Assembly (NCBI RefSeq): GCF_015832195.1
Contig: NC_052018.1
Location: 38,011,052-38,075,051 of the forward strand
Direction: 5' to 3'
Length of the DNA stretch: 64,000 bases
DNA from: Motacilla alba alba
Lineage: Eukaryota; Chordata; Aves; Passeriformes; Motacillidae
Below the pieces are notes generated by a model that saw only the letters and a program-made list of their open reading frames with translations, did not search any database and was not told where the DNA came from. This document shows, piece after piece, positions 1 to 12,602 of this stretch; the stretch's first letter is position 1; each line of letters starts with the position of its first letter. Made by a program: the position numbers and the translations under genes.

Positions 1-1955
1 AACTAAGCAGCCACTGCACTGCCTCTCCCTTGCAGAAGAGGTATTCAGATGCTTAGTCGGAATAATTTAGCAGCTCCTCTGAGAAACCAGAGCTGCTCAA
101 AGAAATGTTATCAGGACTGAGGATCTCATCTGATGTTTTCCCACCTCTTCATAGATTTTTTTTTCTTTAAGCTAGCTCATATTCTACCTGATGTGCTGAA
201 GTTCCTTGCTGCAAATTCAATTTGCCTTCAAATATTTGGCACTGCTTCAAGGAAAATGATCAAATGATCCAGTTCACCTTGATCCCTTAATTTTGAAATT
301 GCTTGGCTTGCTCTTTCTCCCACCGTGTTGGGTCAAGATTTTCTTCCCAGGGTGAGTTTCAGTTCATATTCTCTATTTTCACTAGCTGAGTTGCCGATTT
401 GTAGAATGTCTGTCAATTCAGATTTTTTCATGTGTCAGACTGCTTGCCCTTGAATGTTTGCCAGTATAAGAAAAAGGGAAAACATCCAACCATCTAAAGG
501 AAGAAGAGAATTCCAAGTGTGCAATAAGATGAGTTCAAAAGTATACTTTTTTTCCAGTTTCTGTGCTTAAACTTATTCCATACACATATTTGAACCTACA
601 GCTGTGAGAAATGGCACCTTCAGGAGAAGCCCTTCTGTCACTGACATCTTACCTAGCAGGAATCTAAGGAAAGCAGAATGGCCTGATGGTTTTCTTTTCC
701 TTCATGTCACTACGAGAAAGAGCATATGGGGCTTGGAGTGCTAATTATGGATATAGAATTGTGTAGAAAAATTGTGCCCTCAGCCCTGGACTCCACTGTG
801 TGGATTAACTCCACCAGCCATCGGCACTGAAGGGAAAGCCCTGCACTTTGAGTGTCCTCAGTTTGAACTAAAGAGCCAAGACCTGTCAGCAGACAGCTCA
901 TATCTAATGCAGACCAAGCGTAAAATAAGATTAAAACTGCTATTGCCAAAATATATATACTTATATTACTAGAGCCAGGGATATGCATGGATATTGTCAT
1001 TTCTCCACGACAAATGCTTTCTCTTGTTTATCTGTTTCTCACTGCCATGATACATTGCTCAAAAGTGAGGTATTGTTCCTTCATGGCAAAGGCAAATCTC
1101 CCTTGCCAGACTTAATTCTAATCATCCTTGACTGGTGATTTTGTAACTCATATTGTCACACTATAAATCATCATCCCACTAAGACAATATTTCTGTGTAA
1201 AATATTTTCTTTCCATTACAGGTGCTCTTTCTTTTTAGTGTGCTTGGCTCTGAATTCCTTTGTAGAGGACACATGTTTTCTCTGCTGATTGTAGAAAAAT
1301 GTATTATTAAAAAGGAGCGTAATGAAAGTAACATGGTGTTTCACCAGACTAAATTTAGATGATACAAATGTTGTACAATAACTGTTCTTATCTCCTAGCA
1401 ATAATGATTTACTTTTCCATATGCAGAAAATTATAACAAATCTTTTTCTTTTAATAGAAATGGAAAGAAGGTCAAATGCACTTGCAGGAGACTTTATCAT
1501 TAAGGGAAAAGAAGTAACACAGCATCTACCAGAAAGTATGGACAGTACTGGAGTAGGACAAAAGGAATTTTTGCTTACGCTACTCTAGACTACTCAGCAG
1601 GAATTAAACATTCACTTTCATTCAAGATATTAAATAACTTGAAACTATTAGCTTTATTTTCTGATAAAATTTAATCCTCTCTAAATGTATTTAGTTAAAG
1701 ATTCTACAATTTTTTGGATGATATATAAGACTACACGTTTCTTTATACAAATAAGCTGGTGTGGGTTGATAGGTTTTGTTTTATTTTGTTGGTGTTGTGG
1801 TTTGGATTCACTAGAATGGGAATTTACTTCTCATTCTTCATAAGTTTTACAACAAATGCCTATGACTACGCATAGCTTACAAGGGGGGAATCATTTAATC
1901 CAGTCTAAAAATAATGCCATTAATTAAAAAAGTGACTTAATATTTTAAAAAAGAG

Positions 1956-1986
1956 CCTTCCTTCCTTCCTTCCTTCCTTCCTTCCT
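1956..1986. repeat. (CCTT)n microsatellite
   Basis: About 7.5 uninterrupted copies of the tetranucleotide CCTT. This is a pyrimidine/purine tract of the kind expected to be length-polymorphic. Confidence 0.95.
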
Positions 1987-4641
1987 GGCGCTGCCTTTTT
2001 AATAAAATTGTGTTTTGAAAGATGGGATAAAGCCACATGCTAAACTAGAATTAAAACTCATCCTATGCAAGTTTTCTCATAATCCTTTAAAAATAACATT
2101 ACATTGCATTTTATTTTCACTTATTTATAACTGAGGATATTTTTGTGGATGAGCTGTGCTGCCAGATGAGATATTTCCAAAAGCACTTTGCTGACAGATA
2201 ATTGACCATTTGCCCACTGGTCCACATATCTGTAGAGCTGTGAGTGTAACTTTCAACTTCCTTTTTATATATATGTATTCTCTGCTTGCAATTTCATAGC
2301 ATTCTGGAATGTCCTTTCCTTGCAGAATTGTCAAGAAAGGGCAGAGTAATAGAGGTCATCTGTGAATGTAATGAAAAGTCTCATAGGAATCACTCTGCTC
2401 CTACAATGTCAGTGGTGGTGTGAGCTTTGCTGTGATTTTATTCCAAGCTTGCAGAGCTCTGATTCCTAGTGTATGACTCCTTCTTATGTTCTCTAGTTCA
2501 CGTCATGTAATTTGTTTTCAATAAGACTCCCTTACTTTACTCTCAGTGCAACTAAAATTAACCATTACATTTTAATTCTAAAATAAACTGCAAAAAACTT
2601 AAAATGTCATTCTGTAGATATTTGGATATTATTTATAAAAATATTCTTTATTTCATAAAAGTATTTAAAAATAATATTGTTTCCATTGAGAGTCCTTATC
2701 TAATTTTACAATTAATATTTTATTACAATAGGAAACCAGCATTAAACTACAACAGAATCTAAGTATTAATTGCATTTTGCTTTATTCTTTATGAGTTTAT
2801 GATCTCATTATAGTTCATGATACAGCAGTCCCAAGTAAATCATTATTATATCTTCCATATTATGATGTCACAAGGATGTGTAATATGACTTAGCAGGGTA
2901 TGATATAGTCTGTTTTTCACATAGATTATTGTATTTATTTTTTTCTCATACCACTTTTAAAATATTTTTAAGAATATAAGGTATTTCTGATTTGAAAAAA
3001 AATTGTAAATCAACATACCAAATATTGTCTAAAAATATCAAAATATATGTGCTGATTAAATTTTTGTACAAACTGTCAAGGAAGTTTCTGGGAAATCTCT
3101 GCACATTTCCTGCCCATAAATTCAGATCTTCAGAAAAATAAATCTTGTGAATCTGAAGTTACCCTTACCTTAAGCACAAGTGTGATAAAGCATTAAGCTA
3201 GTGAAATATTACAGCTTTCACTATCAGTTTAATTAAAAAAAAAAATGTTTAGTTCTGGATGTACTATCATTGACCAACTGGAAATTTATTTCATCTACAG
3301 AGTTAATCTTCTTTTTTTTGCAACTACTAAACCAATTATCAAGAATGATAGGCCGTGTGTGGGGGAAGGAGGGAAGAACCTCTTTTATGCTTTTGGACAC
3401 AATTTAAATTTTATTTTTGTACTTAACAACTAACAGCAGAAACCACTGCATCAGATCCCATATCTGTAGCATTTGCAAAAATCCACTGCTCCACAACAAA
3501 AATTAATGATAAATGGAGCTCTTGTAGTTCTCTGTAACCCATGGAATAATTTCAGAGGTAAACCAGAGGACAAGAATGATGTGGAAGTGACTCAATGAAG
3601 AGGGCAGTTAGATTTGCCATGAATGAGAAAGAGTAATGGTCCTCAGAAACCAGAATGAACATGTTAATGCACCCAGCAAAGCCCTGAGCGCATTCAGCAC
3701 GCACTATTTTCTTCAGAGAGCTGCCCAATTTGAATCATTAAGTAGCTCATGCAAAAATCTACCTACTCAAGTCTCATATTCCTCAAATATAATGGTTCCA
3801 CTGGTTTTATTTATGACTAGAATTACATAGACTATTCAAGAACTTCACTCTGGCTCTTCAGGCAAATATTTCTGGAGTTTTTGCCTATCTTTTCCTTCCT
3901 CCTGTATCTGTGCACGTTGCCGTTAAAGTTCATTGAAGTCCTGTTTGCAGAAAATCTGTATCATGGAGGCTGTAAAAGTTTCCACCTGTAACTGAGTAAT
4001 CTACACAAAGAGAAAAGTTATGTTGCCATTGTAATTACTGTATGCAGATACAAAGCCTTTTCCTAATGAAGAGGGTGTAATTGAAGGAGTATGCTGCTGC
4101 TAAATGGCCATTTCATAGCCATTCAAGTAAACTCAGTGCTTTTCTGTAGTATTATCCAGCTTAGCACTCTACAAAATATGAGTTACCAAAAAAAAAAAAA
4201 AAAAATTATACTTAATGTTTTTCGTAGCTCCATGTTGATTATAAGAAGGATGGAATAAAAAAATACTTGTCTGTGAATATGCCAAAGACCCCTGATATTA
4301 ATAACTCTTTTGTATTTTGATCTTTTTCATTACTTCCTTCACAATATTTCATTTCCCAACTCACAGTGTCCTTATTCTACAAGGTGTCCTTTAGAAAGCA
4401 TAATTTTCAGTGAGCAATAACAACTGTTTTTGGCATTTATTATTATATGCTGAGTTTTATGGCAGAAAGTCAGATATTCACTGTAACTTTGTTAACCCAA
4501 TTGAGCAAGTTTTACTGCTGAAGCTAACACAGAAAGGCAGTTATAAGTTTACTATAATTTTGTCTTTTTTCCAACTTAAAAATATCTGTTTCTCAAATTA
4601 CCTAGCTGGAAAAAAAATAAAATTCCCTGTGTCTAACCATC

Positions 4642-4712
4642 AAAAAAAAAAAAAAACCAAACAAAAAAACAGAGAAACCAAAACAAACCAAAACAAAAAG
4701 AAGCAAAAAATT
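4642..4712. repeat. A-rich low-complexity tract
   Basis: A 14-A run followed by AACAAAA/ACCAAA-type units. It may be the remains of a poly(A)-derived tract, but no retrocopy could be recognised upstream of it. Confidence 0.85.
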
Positions 4713-5663
4713 TACAAATTCCACACTGTAGTAAAGGAAAAGGTCTCTTTCACACACAAACCACTCCTGTTGCAATTCAATTTATCAGTGTACAACTCCA
4801 GTCAAAAATGAAATAGCAAGATACAGACATTTTAGAATGTTATATGGAGAAGTAATTCTCTTTTCAGAAAGTTTTTTTCCTTAGAAACTTGCTGCATACA
4901 AAGAACACAAAACACAAATTAATCCTAAATACAGTGAAACATGACTTCATACCAGAAGAAAACTTGTACAAAATCTATAAATAACCATCCTCCAGGTACA
5001 TTTTCTTATGGCAGCAGGCCAGGCAGTTTTCATTCTAGTGCTCTGTTTAATTCCATTATTTAGGACTTCATTTGCTTGACAGACATAATAGTCAATTAAT
5101 GCTAACACATGCTAAGTCCTGTAACATCATCTACTCTGACACCCAACCGAAAGTACCTTTGATAGTGCCAACGTTTCACATTCTAAATTTAGACAAAATA
5201 ATTATCTGAAGAATGATTGGGTTTTATGCATATCAGTAGCCATTCATACAGCAGGATCTGCTCTGGTCCATTGTGTTTGTAATCCATGGATTACACTCTG
5301 AGTGCACGCTGACATGAGCAACAGTAACAGCTCCATTATAGCCTATAGTCCCAAATAACCATGAATTTCAAAACATTCACTGCTACATTTCTGTGAGCTT
5401 CTATTTTCTGCTCCTTCCCATAAATATCTATGAGTAAAAATACAAATGAGATATAGAAATCACCAAAATTGTCCCGAATGATAAAATTTTAGGAACATTG
5501 TTAAAGGAAAAAAAAAAAAAGTCAGGTGTGAATACCTGTGCTAATTATATTATTTAAGGTTCCAGTGCTGAAGTATCTTTTACTTCAACCTGTTCTGAGG
5601 CCAATAAAATCTTTATGAAAAGAAAATAAATGGAAACTTGAGAGGGCTATGTTCTTTTTAACA

Positions 5664-5722
5664 GAAAAAAAACCCAAAAAACCCAAAAAAAAAAAAAAAA
5701 CCCAAAAAACAAAACAGCAACA
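5664..5722. repeat. A-rich low-complexity tract
   Basis: Runs of A interrupted by CCC, in the pattern A(6-16)CCC, then AACAAAC units. No gene or element is recognisable on either side. Confidence 0.85.
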
Positions 5723-6618
5723 AACAAAATCAGCAAAGTAATCAAAGCTTTAATCAGAATTCAGTCTTATACAGATGGGAGTGTTCATGACATATACAGA
5801 TAGTGGGTTAATTAAAGTAAAACAAGGAATATCTGACTCCACCTACTAGTTTGTAAGATATATTTTTCCCTGGGCCAAAATAGTAACGTAGTGAAACACC
5901 CCACACTTTATCCTGATGCTTAACACTCTCAAGGTGATGATTTGCAGCTAACCATCCTACATATGAAGTCATTATTGGAATACAGTTATTATCAATAGTG
6001 ATTTTTCTTTTTTTCTTGGCATAAGATGATCTTGAAGCCTCTGATAACAGTGAACAGTCTCAGTGAACAGCTTGAACGATGGCTGTTCAACAGGGGCACT
6101 GTGTTCTGCAACCGTGGTTGATGGCAAAGCCCATATTTATCAACTTCTGATCTAATATATTGATGCAAAACAAAAAGCTTAGAACCCTAAAGGGTCATAA
6201 AACCTGATGCCATTTTCTAGTCCAACTGTGACCATATCAACCCCAATAATGACCCAAGAGAAAGAATTAATTTTTTGCATTTATTCTGTTGAGTCAGCAT
6301 GCAGTACAAAATATTTATTTCTATAATATTGCTAGTCTGTACAAGAATGACAATATACAAAACAGTCATTAATACAGGTTCTATTTGCAACTTATTTGTC
6401 TAAGAGATAGTTTGTTTCTGTTTTCTGCTTCAGTCAGGACTCCATACAGATTTTCCTTCAATTTCAGATTTTTAGAAGCTTTTTTTTCCCCACTTACTTA
6501 CATGTAATGAATCTAGAAACCAACAAAACCTGACAAATTTTGTTGTAGCATTGAATTCAGGATGAATGGTAGCCTTTTAGTCTTGTAATTACCAGAAGAA
6601 ATCATTGTCACTTTTCAC

Positions 6619-6644
6619 TTTTTTTTTTTTTTTTTTTTTTTTTT
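6619..6644. repeat. Poly(T) run
   Basis: Twenty-six consecutive T. No retrocopy body could be recognised next to it on the minus strand, so origin as a poly(A) tail is not supported. Confidence 0.9.
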
Positions 6645-8898
6645 AATGAAGAAAGTTTTCTTGATAAAGGGATTGCACAAATATATTCAAGAATGACTTC
6701 CAGAAAATTTCATCAATGGTTCTGGGAGTTATACTATTTTAAACTAAAATATCTGTGTTGTGTCCGATCATCAAAGTCACATAGTACTATTGCTGCATGC
6801 TTAATAAAAGATTGCCAAATTAAAACTGTCAAAGTGATTACCTAAATTCTCCTGCATAGATTAATTTGCATGAACATTGCTAATGCTTTTTTCCTGCAGA
6901 TATATTTTTTCTGTTGGGAATTTCATCCAAATATTCATAGTTGTGCAAATAAAATTAGCACAATTTAATATATTTTGAGGAAAATATGTCATCTTTCAAA
7001 AAAAGAAATAGTATCTTTATTTACTCATTGAATTACCTGTTCCAATAATCAAAGAGCAAGTGTTAAGTTAACATATTCTGTATCTGACAGCTGTCCTTTC
7101 ATTTGTTTGAATGGATGTAAAATATATACTTTAAGGTGGCTTTACTTTCTTCTAAAACATTTTTTTAAAATTGCTTTAGGGATCATAACTATGTATCTAA
7201 TCAAGTATAATTTTTTAATCTAAGTTCTGGATGTAGATTGCAGTCACAATGCAACTAAGTTTGAGGTCAAAGGCAAAATAATGAAGTGTTAACCCAGAGG
7301 ATTTTTTTCTGTAGATATGCATCTAAATTATTTTGCTATCATCCTGTCCTAAGTGAGTTTGTGAATATGTTAAAGTTATTTTCTACTGGAAAAAAAAATA
7401 AAGAGGCTCTGATATTATGGTTTCTTGCTAAAATTCATAGATCAAGGATTTCAAAGCATTCATGTAACATATAGCTATACAGAACTGAAAAGACTTGGTA
7501 TTTCAATATGTTGTTTTGCATCCTAAAACATTTTGGGTATAATAGATTCCTCATTTATGAATAAGGATGTGCTTAATTTTGTTTATTTAATCTTTAAATC
7601 CTCTGACAATACATGTAATAAGTGATGATAAATTTAATTAATTCCAAAAATTATATGTCTTCTTTGCTGTAAAGGAAAAGTAAGCTCACAAGTTTCTCGG
7701 TAAATAGATGCAGCATGGAAGGATAATCACACTACAACCAAGAGACCTGGGCAGGACATATTACTATGAACTACTTCTAAATTCCAAATGTTTGTCCATA
7801 TTTCTCATAAACTAATATTTTCTTCTAACTTTTGTATTGTGTCATTGCTGCAGTGTAGAGAGGGCTTTAGTAGAGGAGCATCCATTTGCTTGAAAATTTT
7901 GTGAGAAATCATCATCTTTCTATTTTGAAGATCATTTAAAAAAATTATCTTGTAATAAACCTATCAATAAATATTGCAAGTGATCCATATGGATAGAGTA
8001 AACTACTACTCATCTTTGAAGCCTTCACTGCGCAATACACATGGATTGTATTGCTAAGTGAAAGAAAACAAAATTTATATCTTAAAAAATCTATAATCTT
8101 AGAAGGGTTATGGGTAATAAAGATGGTAAAACCCATATAAGAGTGAAAAATCCTTATGGAACCACACAAATTGTTTTCATTTTATCATAATTTTGTGATC
8201 AATGACATCCAAATTCTATTTATTGGTATGAAAACTTGAAATGGTTAATCAAAATACATATTTTAGATAAAATGCCTTCATTGATGTTTGTATCTCTCTG
8301 ACTGTTAAAGTCAAATAACCTTTGTATTTTTCTATATCTTTAAATGTAAGAATATAGCTTTCAGAGTTAACATCTTGGGCTTTGCATGAAGTACAAGCTT
8401 TACAATACACAGACTTGTACTTTTAGGGCTCAGGATTTTATTACCAATTAAAAAATTGGAAAGATTAGCCCTGATTATGCTACAAAGTTTATCTGTATAT
8501 TTTTCTTTCATTCAGAGACTTTTTTGTGTGTGCACATATAATGCTATATATACATACTACTTGATATATTTAAAGAGACTCAGAATACATAATTATATGT
8601 TTATCAGGCTTAAGAAATCAGGAGCAAGTTGAAAGACATCAGTCTCTGCTTTTGATTCATTCCATCCTCTGCTCTTTAAGTAACCATTGTCACTTGGAAA
8701 CATTTCATGTAAGATTTCTACTGGGAAATAAAAATTTTTAAATAATTTCTTGTAAACATTATAAAAATCTTTAAAATCAAACCAAGGAAAGGAAAGAATG
8801 AATAAATAATCCACTGCTCTGTTAACATGATTGGATAACAAAATATCTTAAAACAACGTTCCAAACATGTTCTGTTTAATTAGTTGGCCTTACATACC

Positions 8899-9374
8899 TG
8901 TCCTGGTTTTGGCCAGGAGAGGGTTAATTGATGCAGCAGCCAGGAGGGGCATGGTCAGGACCCTGAGGTTATTCTATAGAATATAGAATATATAATAATA
9001 ATATAATGTACAGGGGGTGAGTGAGAGGTGAAGAGGAACAGGTCCCTTCTGGTCTGGCCGGTGATAAAGTGAGTGGTCAGGCTAATGTAAGGTTCCATAC
9101 AGTGAGCCCTTGTCTGGGAATCGTTCACCTCTCCTGCACGCTTTGTTATTAACAATGCTGCTGTTACTGTTCATTTTCTTATTTCATTTGCTGTTTCCAG
9201 TAAATTGTTCTTATCTCAACCCTTATCTTTAACTTTTTTGCTTCCAGTTCTGCTCTCCATCTCACTGGGGATGGAGGGGTATGAGTGGGGGGGGGGGGGG
9301 GGGGGGTGATGGTGGCGGAGAAGAGAGGAGTGAGTGAGTGGAACATTGTTTGGAGTGCTTAAGAGAAAACACTA
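8899..9374 (+). mobile_element. Degenerate LTR, passerine ERV family (solo)
   Basis: It begins TGTCCTGGTTTTGGCCAGG, the 5' start typical of an abundant LTR group in songbird genomes. It carries the family's 3' portion: an AAATTGTTCTTATCTCAACCC-like segment, a G-rich tract that here has become 20 consecutive G, and a GAGTGAGTGAGTGG...GTGCTTAA end. The family normally ends in ACCACGACA-like sequence; here the end is eroded to roughly AAAACACTA, so the right boundary is good to about 10 bases. The middle holds an AT-rich TATAATA stretch. No target duplication is visible. There are no internal retroviral genes on either side, so it is called solo. A second, internally deleted member of the same family lies 3 kb downstream in the same orientation. 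Confidence 0.75.
9287..9306 (+). repeat. Poly(G) run of 20
   Basis: Twenty consecutive G within the 3' part of the LTR, where related LTRs have a shorter G-rich stretch. It can form a G-quadruplex in principle and is a likely site of length error in sequencing or assembly. Confidence 0.9.
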
Positions 9375-9734
9375 AATTAGGAATATGATTCCTAAACTAC
9401 AACAATCTCCAGGAATTTGGATTGATTCAGAGGAGTTAATATTCAAATGAACCCAGTATGCCGCCACCCAGGTACGTACAAACTATTAAAACCTTCCTAG
9501 GAGTTTCAGACTAATGGAACAGTTCCCTGAAAGCGCTTTTGTGCTGCTGAAAGAGCAAGAAAAATGGCTTTCTTAAGTGGATCTGTACCTCTCGAAAACA
9601 AAGAAAAAAGCTCTAAAAAGTCAGATTTACAATTATTTTCTTGTTCAGTAATCCCCACCTCAGAAGAGGACCCATAAAATGTTCTAAAAATACTTAAACT
9701 GCAAAAACAGCACTCATGTAATCCCCCTGTTGAA
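9375..9734. other. Spacer between LTR and CR1, no gene
   Basis: About 360 bases with no recognisable gene or repeat. A reverse-strand open frame of 83 codons (9506-9757) runs into the CR1 copy and has no recognisable content. Confidence 0.5.
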
Positions 9735-10499
9735 TGGGGCAGAGAAATTGGTGACAAAAGACATGGAAAAGGCTGAGATTCTCAATGCCTTATTTACCTC
9801 AGTCTTTACCAGTTAAACTGCCTTATAAATGTCACAGACCTCTGAGAACAGAGAGGAAATCTCTAGTTAGGAGAACTTACCTTTAAAGGAAGATCACCAA
9901 GTTAGGGAGACCTTCAACGAACTACAAGGGCAACCAGCATTCTCCTCCAAGAGTGATGTCAGCTGGTCTAGCAAAGTGATCCTTTTCCTTTTCACAGTCT
10001 TGGTGAAGTGATGTCTGGGATGCTCTGTCTAATTTTGGATACTCCATGACAGGAAAGAAATGGATGGATGGACTGAGTGTGGTGAAGGGCAACAAACACA
10101 ACAGTGGACTGGAGTTCCTGACATGCAGAGAAGAGAACTGGGACTATTAAGTCTGGAGAAAGTTCAGAATGGATATTATTAATGTATATAAAAGTTTGAT
10201 GGGAGGTAATGAAGAAGAAAGTGCCTAGTGACAGGAAAAGAGGCAATGGGCACAAACAGAAACTCATGGTTTCGTCTGAATACAAGAAAATAGATTTCTG
10301 TTCTTGAAGAGTGGTTACACAATGACACAGGTTGCCCAGAAAATCTGTAAAGTCTCCATCTGTGTCTGTAGAGACATTCAGTGTGTGATTGGACATGGAT
10401 CTGAGCAATCTGTTGTAAGGTGACCTGTTTTGAGTAGAGTGGTTGGATTGGTTTATCTGTACAAGTCTCCACCAACCCAACAGATTCTGTTATTCCATT
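9735..10499 (+). mobile_element. CR1 LINE, 3' part, internally deleted
   Basis: The left part (to about 9960) matches the end of CR1 ORF2, around AAAAGGCTGAGATTCTCAATGCC followed by CCTCAGTCTTTACC. From about 10040 it continues with the conserved 3' region: GATGGGAGGTAATGAAGAAG, GTGACAGGAAAAGAGGCAATGGGCACAAAC, CAGGTTGCCCAGA, CTCCATCTGTGT and a terminal CCAACCCAACAGATTCTGTTATTCCATT. Several hundred bases of the consensus between these parts are missing. An A run follows at 10500. The two open frames of 162 and 141 codons on the other strand are shadows of this element and code nothing recognisable. The copy is clearly degraded. Confidence 0.88.
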
Positions 10500-12262
10500 A
10501 AAAAAAAAAAATCTCTTCCAACCGTAAGATCCATGGTTGTAATCATTACTGCAGTACAATAAGGGCAGATCTGAGAAAGGAACAAAGCTGGTGTTGGGCA
10601 TCATCTATTTTGCATTTTCTTTAGGAGTACTTTCCTGATCAGAAATGAAATATTGATGCTGGTTCAGGAGCTAAAGAGCTATTAGTTGCTTATTATCCTA
10701 TGACTTATAATTTAGATGTTGGCCTTAATATATGGAGCAAAGACTAAGTTGGAACTATTTCTTTGTTAAAGTCAAGCTGAGGCTCTGACCCTACTGTTCA
10801 TCCGATGAAGGAACTGAGAATAAAACACAGATGAGATTCAGTATAGCTACAGCTGGTGTAGGAAGGACAGCACAAATGAACAGGTCTGTGCAGTTCAGGT
10901 TTTGGTTTGGTAGGAGATTTCATATCAGAGGTAATTCTCTTGCATGTCACAGGGTTATCTGTGCTATTTAATAATTCAGGTTATTCTGTGTCTTAACAAT
11001 ACCACAAAACTAAAGGGCTGAAGGAGACAGAACCTTTTCTTATCTATTCTCTATCAGAAGAATTTGGGGCAAGATTACACAATATCACTAGGACCCCGAG
11101 GGCTGATATATCAGTAGATTGTGTTAAGGTTAAGAAATAAAACTGGTGCCATAATACATTTGCCCTGAAGAATTTCCATTCTAAAGTCTCTTTCCTGCAA
11201 AGCAGTTCTATGTATGAAAAGGCATCAGATACCTATTGCAATTTGTCAAAGTTTAACTTACAAAAAGAAAAGGAATAAAACATTAAGAAGCCTGAAGATA
11301 ACGTTATTAACTTTCATTTGTTAAACATTCTTTAAAAATCCTGTTTCATTAAAATGTCTTCTTTTTCGTGGTCTTATATGGAAATATTAAATATATTAAT
11401 TAGGTGTACTTGTATTTGAAACAAAGTACAATGTTAGAGTCATTTTCACACGAGGCTTGTCAAATTCTTTTAGCAACCGTAAAAAGTAAGAATATTGTTT
11501 GACAAAGTAAAGAGCAGAATTATGAAAAGTGCATACCCATACATTAGCTAAAAATGCTTTTATCTTAGTCAGAGCACCATGGTAGCTTCTATTACATCTG
11601 AAGTGATCTGTTCCTTTTGTGTCAGGTGTGATAGATTTACACAGATAAAACTTTCCCCAGACATTTCTTCAGCAACTGTAAGAGGTGATTTAAGAAGGAA
11701 TCACTGTGTTTGTATAGGAAAGTAATTAATTTTCCATGCTATGGTCCCAGCAAGGGTTCTGATCCCCTGCAATGATGTATGATGGCTCTGTTATGTGGGC
11801 TACTAAGGGGAAAAAAGAAACCAGAAACTATCAAACACTTTCCAAAACTATGTATCAGGTTTTAGCTAGGGGAGAAGCTCATGTAGAGCTTCATCCAGCG
11901 CATCAAAGTAGTGCAGATATAGGATGTTGGAAAAAGAGGATTTGCAGAAATCAGTGCCAAATATAAGCTTTTGTTTTGATGTTTAAATTTAAGATGTGCT
12001 AAACATCTTGAAAACAATTATTGGTGATTAGTTCAAACTGCTGGTTCCTGAAAGATGCAGATGGTACAGCACTAATGACAGTAATTACAGTTCAGATACT
12101 TTAAATCCACTTGCAATCTACGCACTTTAAAAACTTTTATGAATAAGCGAGATTAAAAGTGTTGGTGCAAAAATAAAACTCCTCTGTCCTGTACCCTGTT
12201 TAGCAGAGAACTTATTTGAATATGCTTAGAAATTAGGCACTTTAAATAAGATGTGTCTGAGA
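10500..12262. other. No gene seen
   Basis: After a 12-A run there are 1.7 kb of AT-rich, apparently unique sequence. No pol-like or gag-like reading frame is present, so the two flanking same-family LTRs are not the ends of one provirus. Confidence 0.55.
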
Positions 12263-12602
12263 TGTTGTCTTGGTTTCACCTGGAAGAAAGTTGGTGTGTG
12301 GTGAGCAATCACATTGTGCATCCCTTGATTTTTAAACAAGAATAATAGTGATAATGATAACTATAATAATAATATTGCTAGTTTTAAGGTCAATTTTAAT
12401 GTTAATATATCATTATTATCTTTCTTTTCTGTCCTATTAAACTATCTCAACCTAAAAATTTTATTTTTTTGTTTTTTCTCAATTCTCTCTACCATCCTAC
12501 TGCAGAGGAGGGTGAGGGGTGTGGCGAGGTGTGTGAGGGGGTGTGTGTTTGTGAGTAGGCAGCTGTGTGGTATTAAGCTGCCTGAGAAGTTAAACCACAA
12601 CA
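12263..12602 (+). mobile_element. Solo LTR, internally deleted, same family as 8899-9374
   Basis: It starts TGTCTTGGTTTCACCTGG and ends GTTAAACCACAACA, the characteristic start and end of this passerine LTR family. It also keeps GTGGTGAGCAATCACATTGTGCATCCC, the ATT/ATA-rich middle, CTGTCCTATTAAACTATCTCAACC, and GTGGTATTAAGCTGCC near the end. Compared with the usual length of the family, most of U3 is missing between the first ~25 bases and the GGTGAGCAATCAC segment, which removes any promoter. No convincing target duplication was found. The exact start could be 12263 or 12266. Confidence 0.85.

Larger units (their letters stand above)
1..8898. other. AT-rich region without a recognisable gene
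   Basis: No exon, RNA gene or transposon could be recognised on either strand in this 8.9 kb. The sequence is AT-rich, with frequent stops in all frames; the longest open frame (4410-4811, +) runs into an A-rich simple repeat that codes a lysine/asparagine tail, so it is judged chance. The visible structure is simple sequence: a CCTT array near 1.96 kb, A-rich tracts near 4.65 and 5.69 kb, and a 26-T run near 6.62 kb. It could be intergenic or part of a very long intron; nothing here decides between them. Confidence 0.6.

Noticed and set aside
4410..4811. 133-codon + strand frame with a lysine/asparagine/glutamine tail
   Set aside because: The tail is the translation of an A-rich simple repeat; the rest has no family resemblance.
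6180..6260. Possible reversed CR1 tail (AAAGGGTCATAAAACC...GTCCAACTGTGACC)
   Set aside because: The resemblance is a few words only and could be chance; no CR1 body follows.
9992..10604. Two overlapping reverse-strand frames of 162 and 141 codons
   Set aside because: They lie on the antisense of a CR1 3' end and carry no known protein feature.
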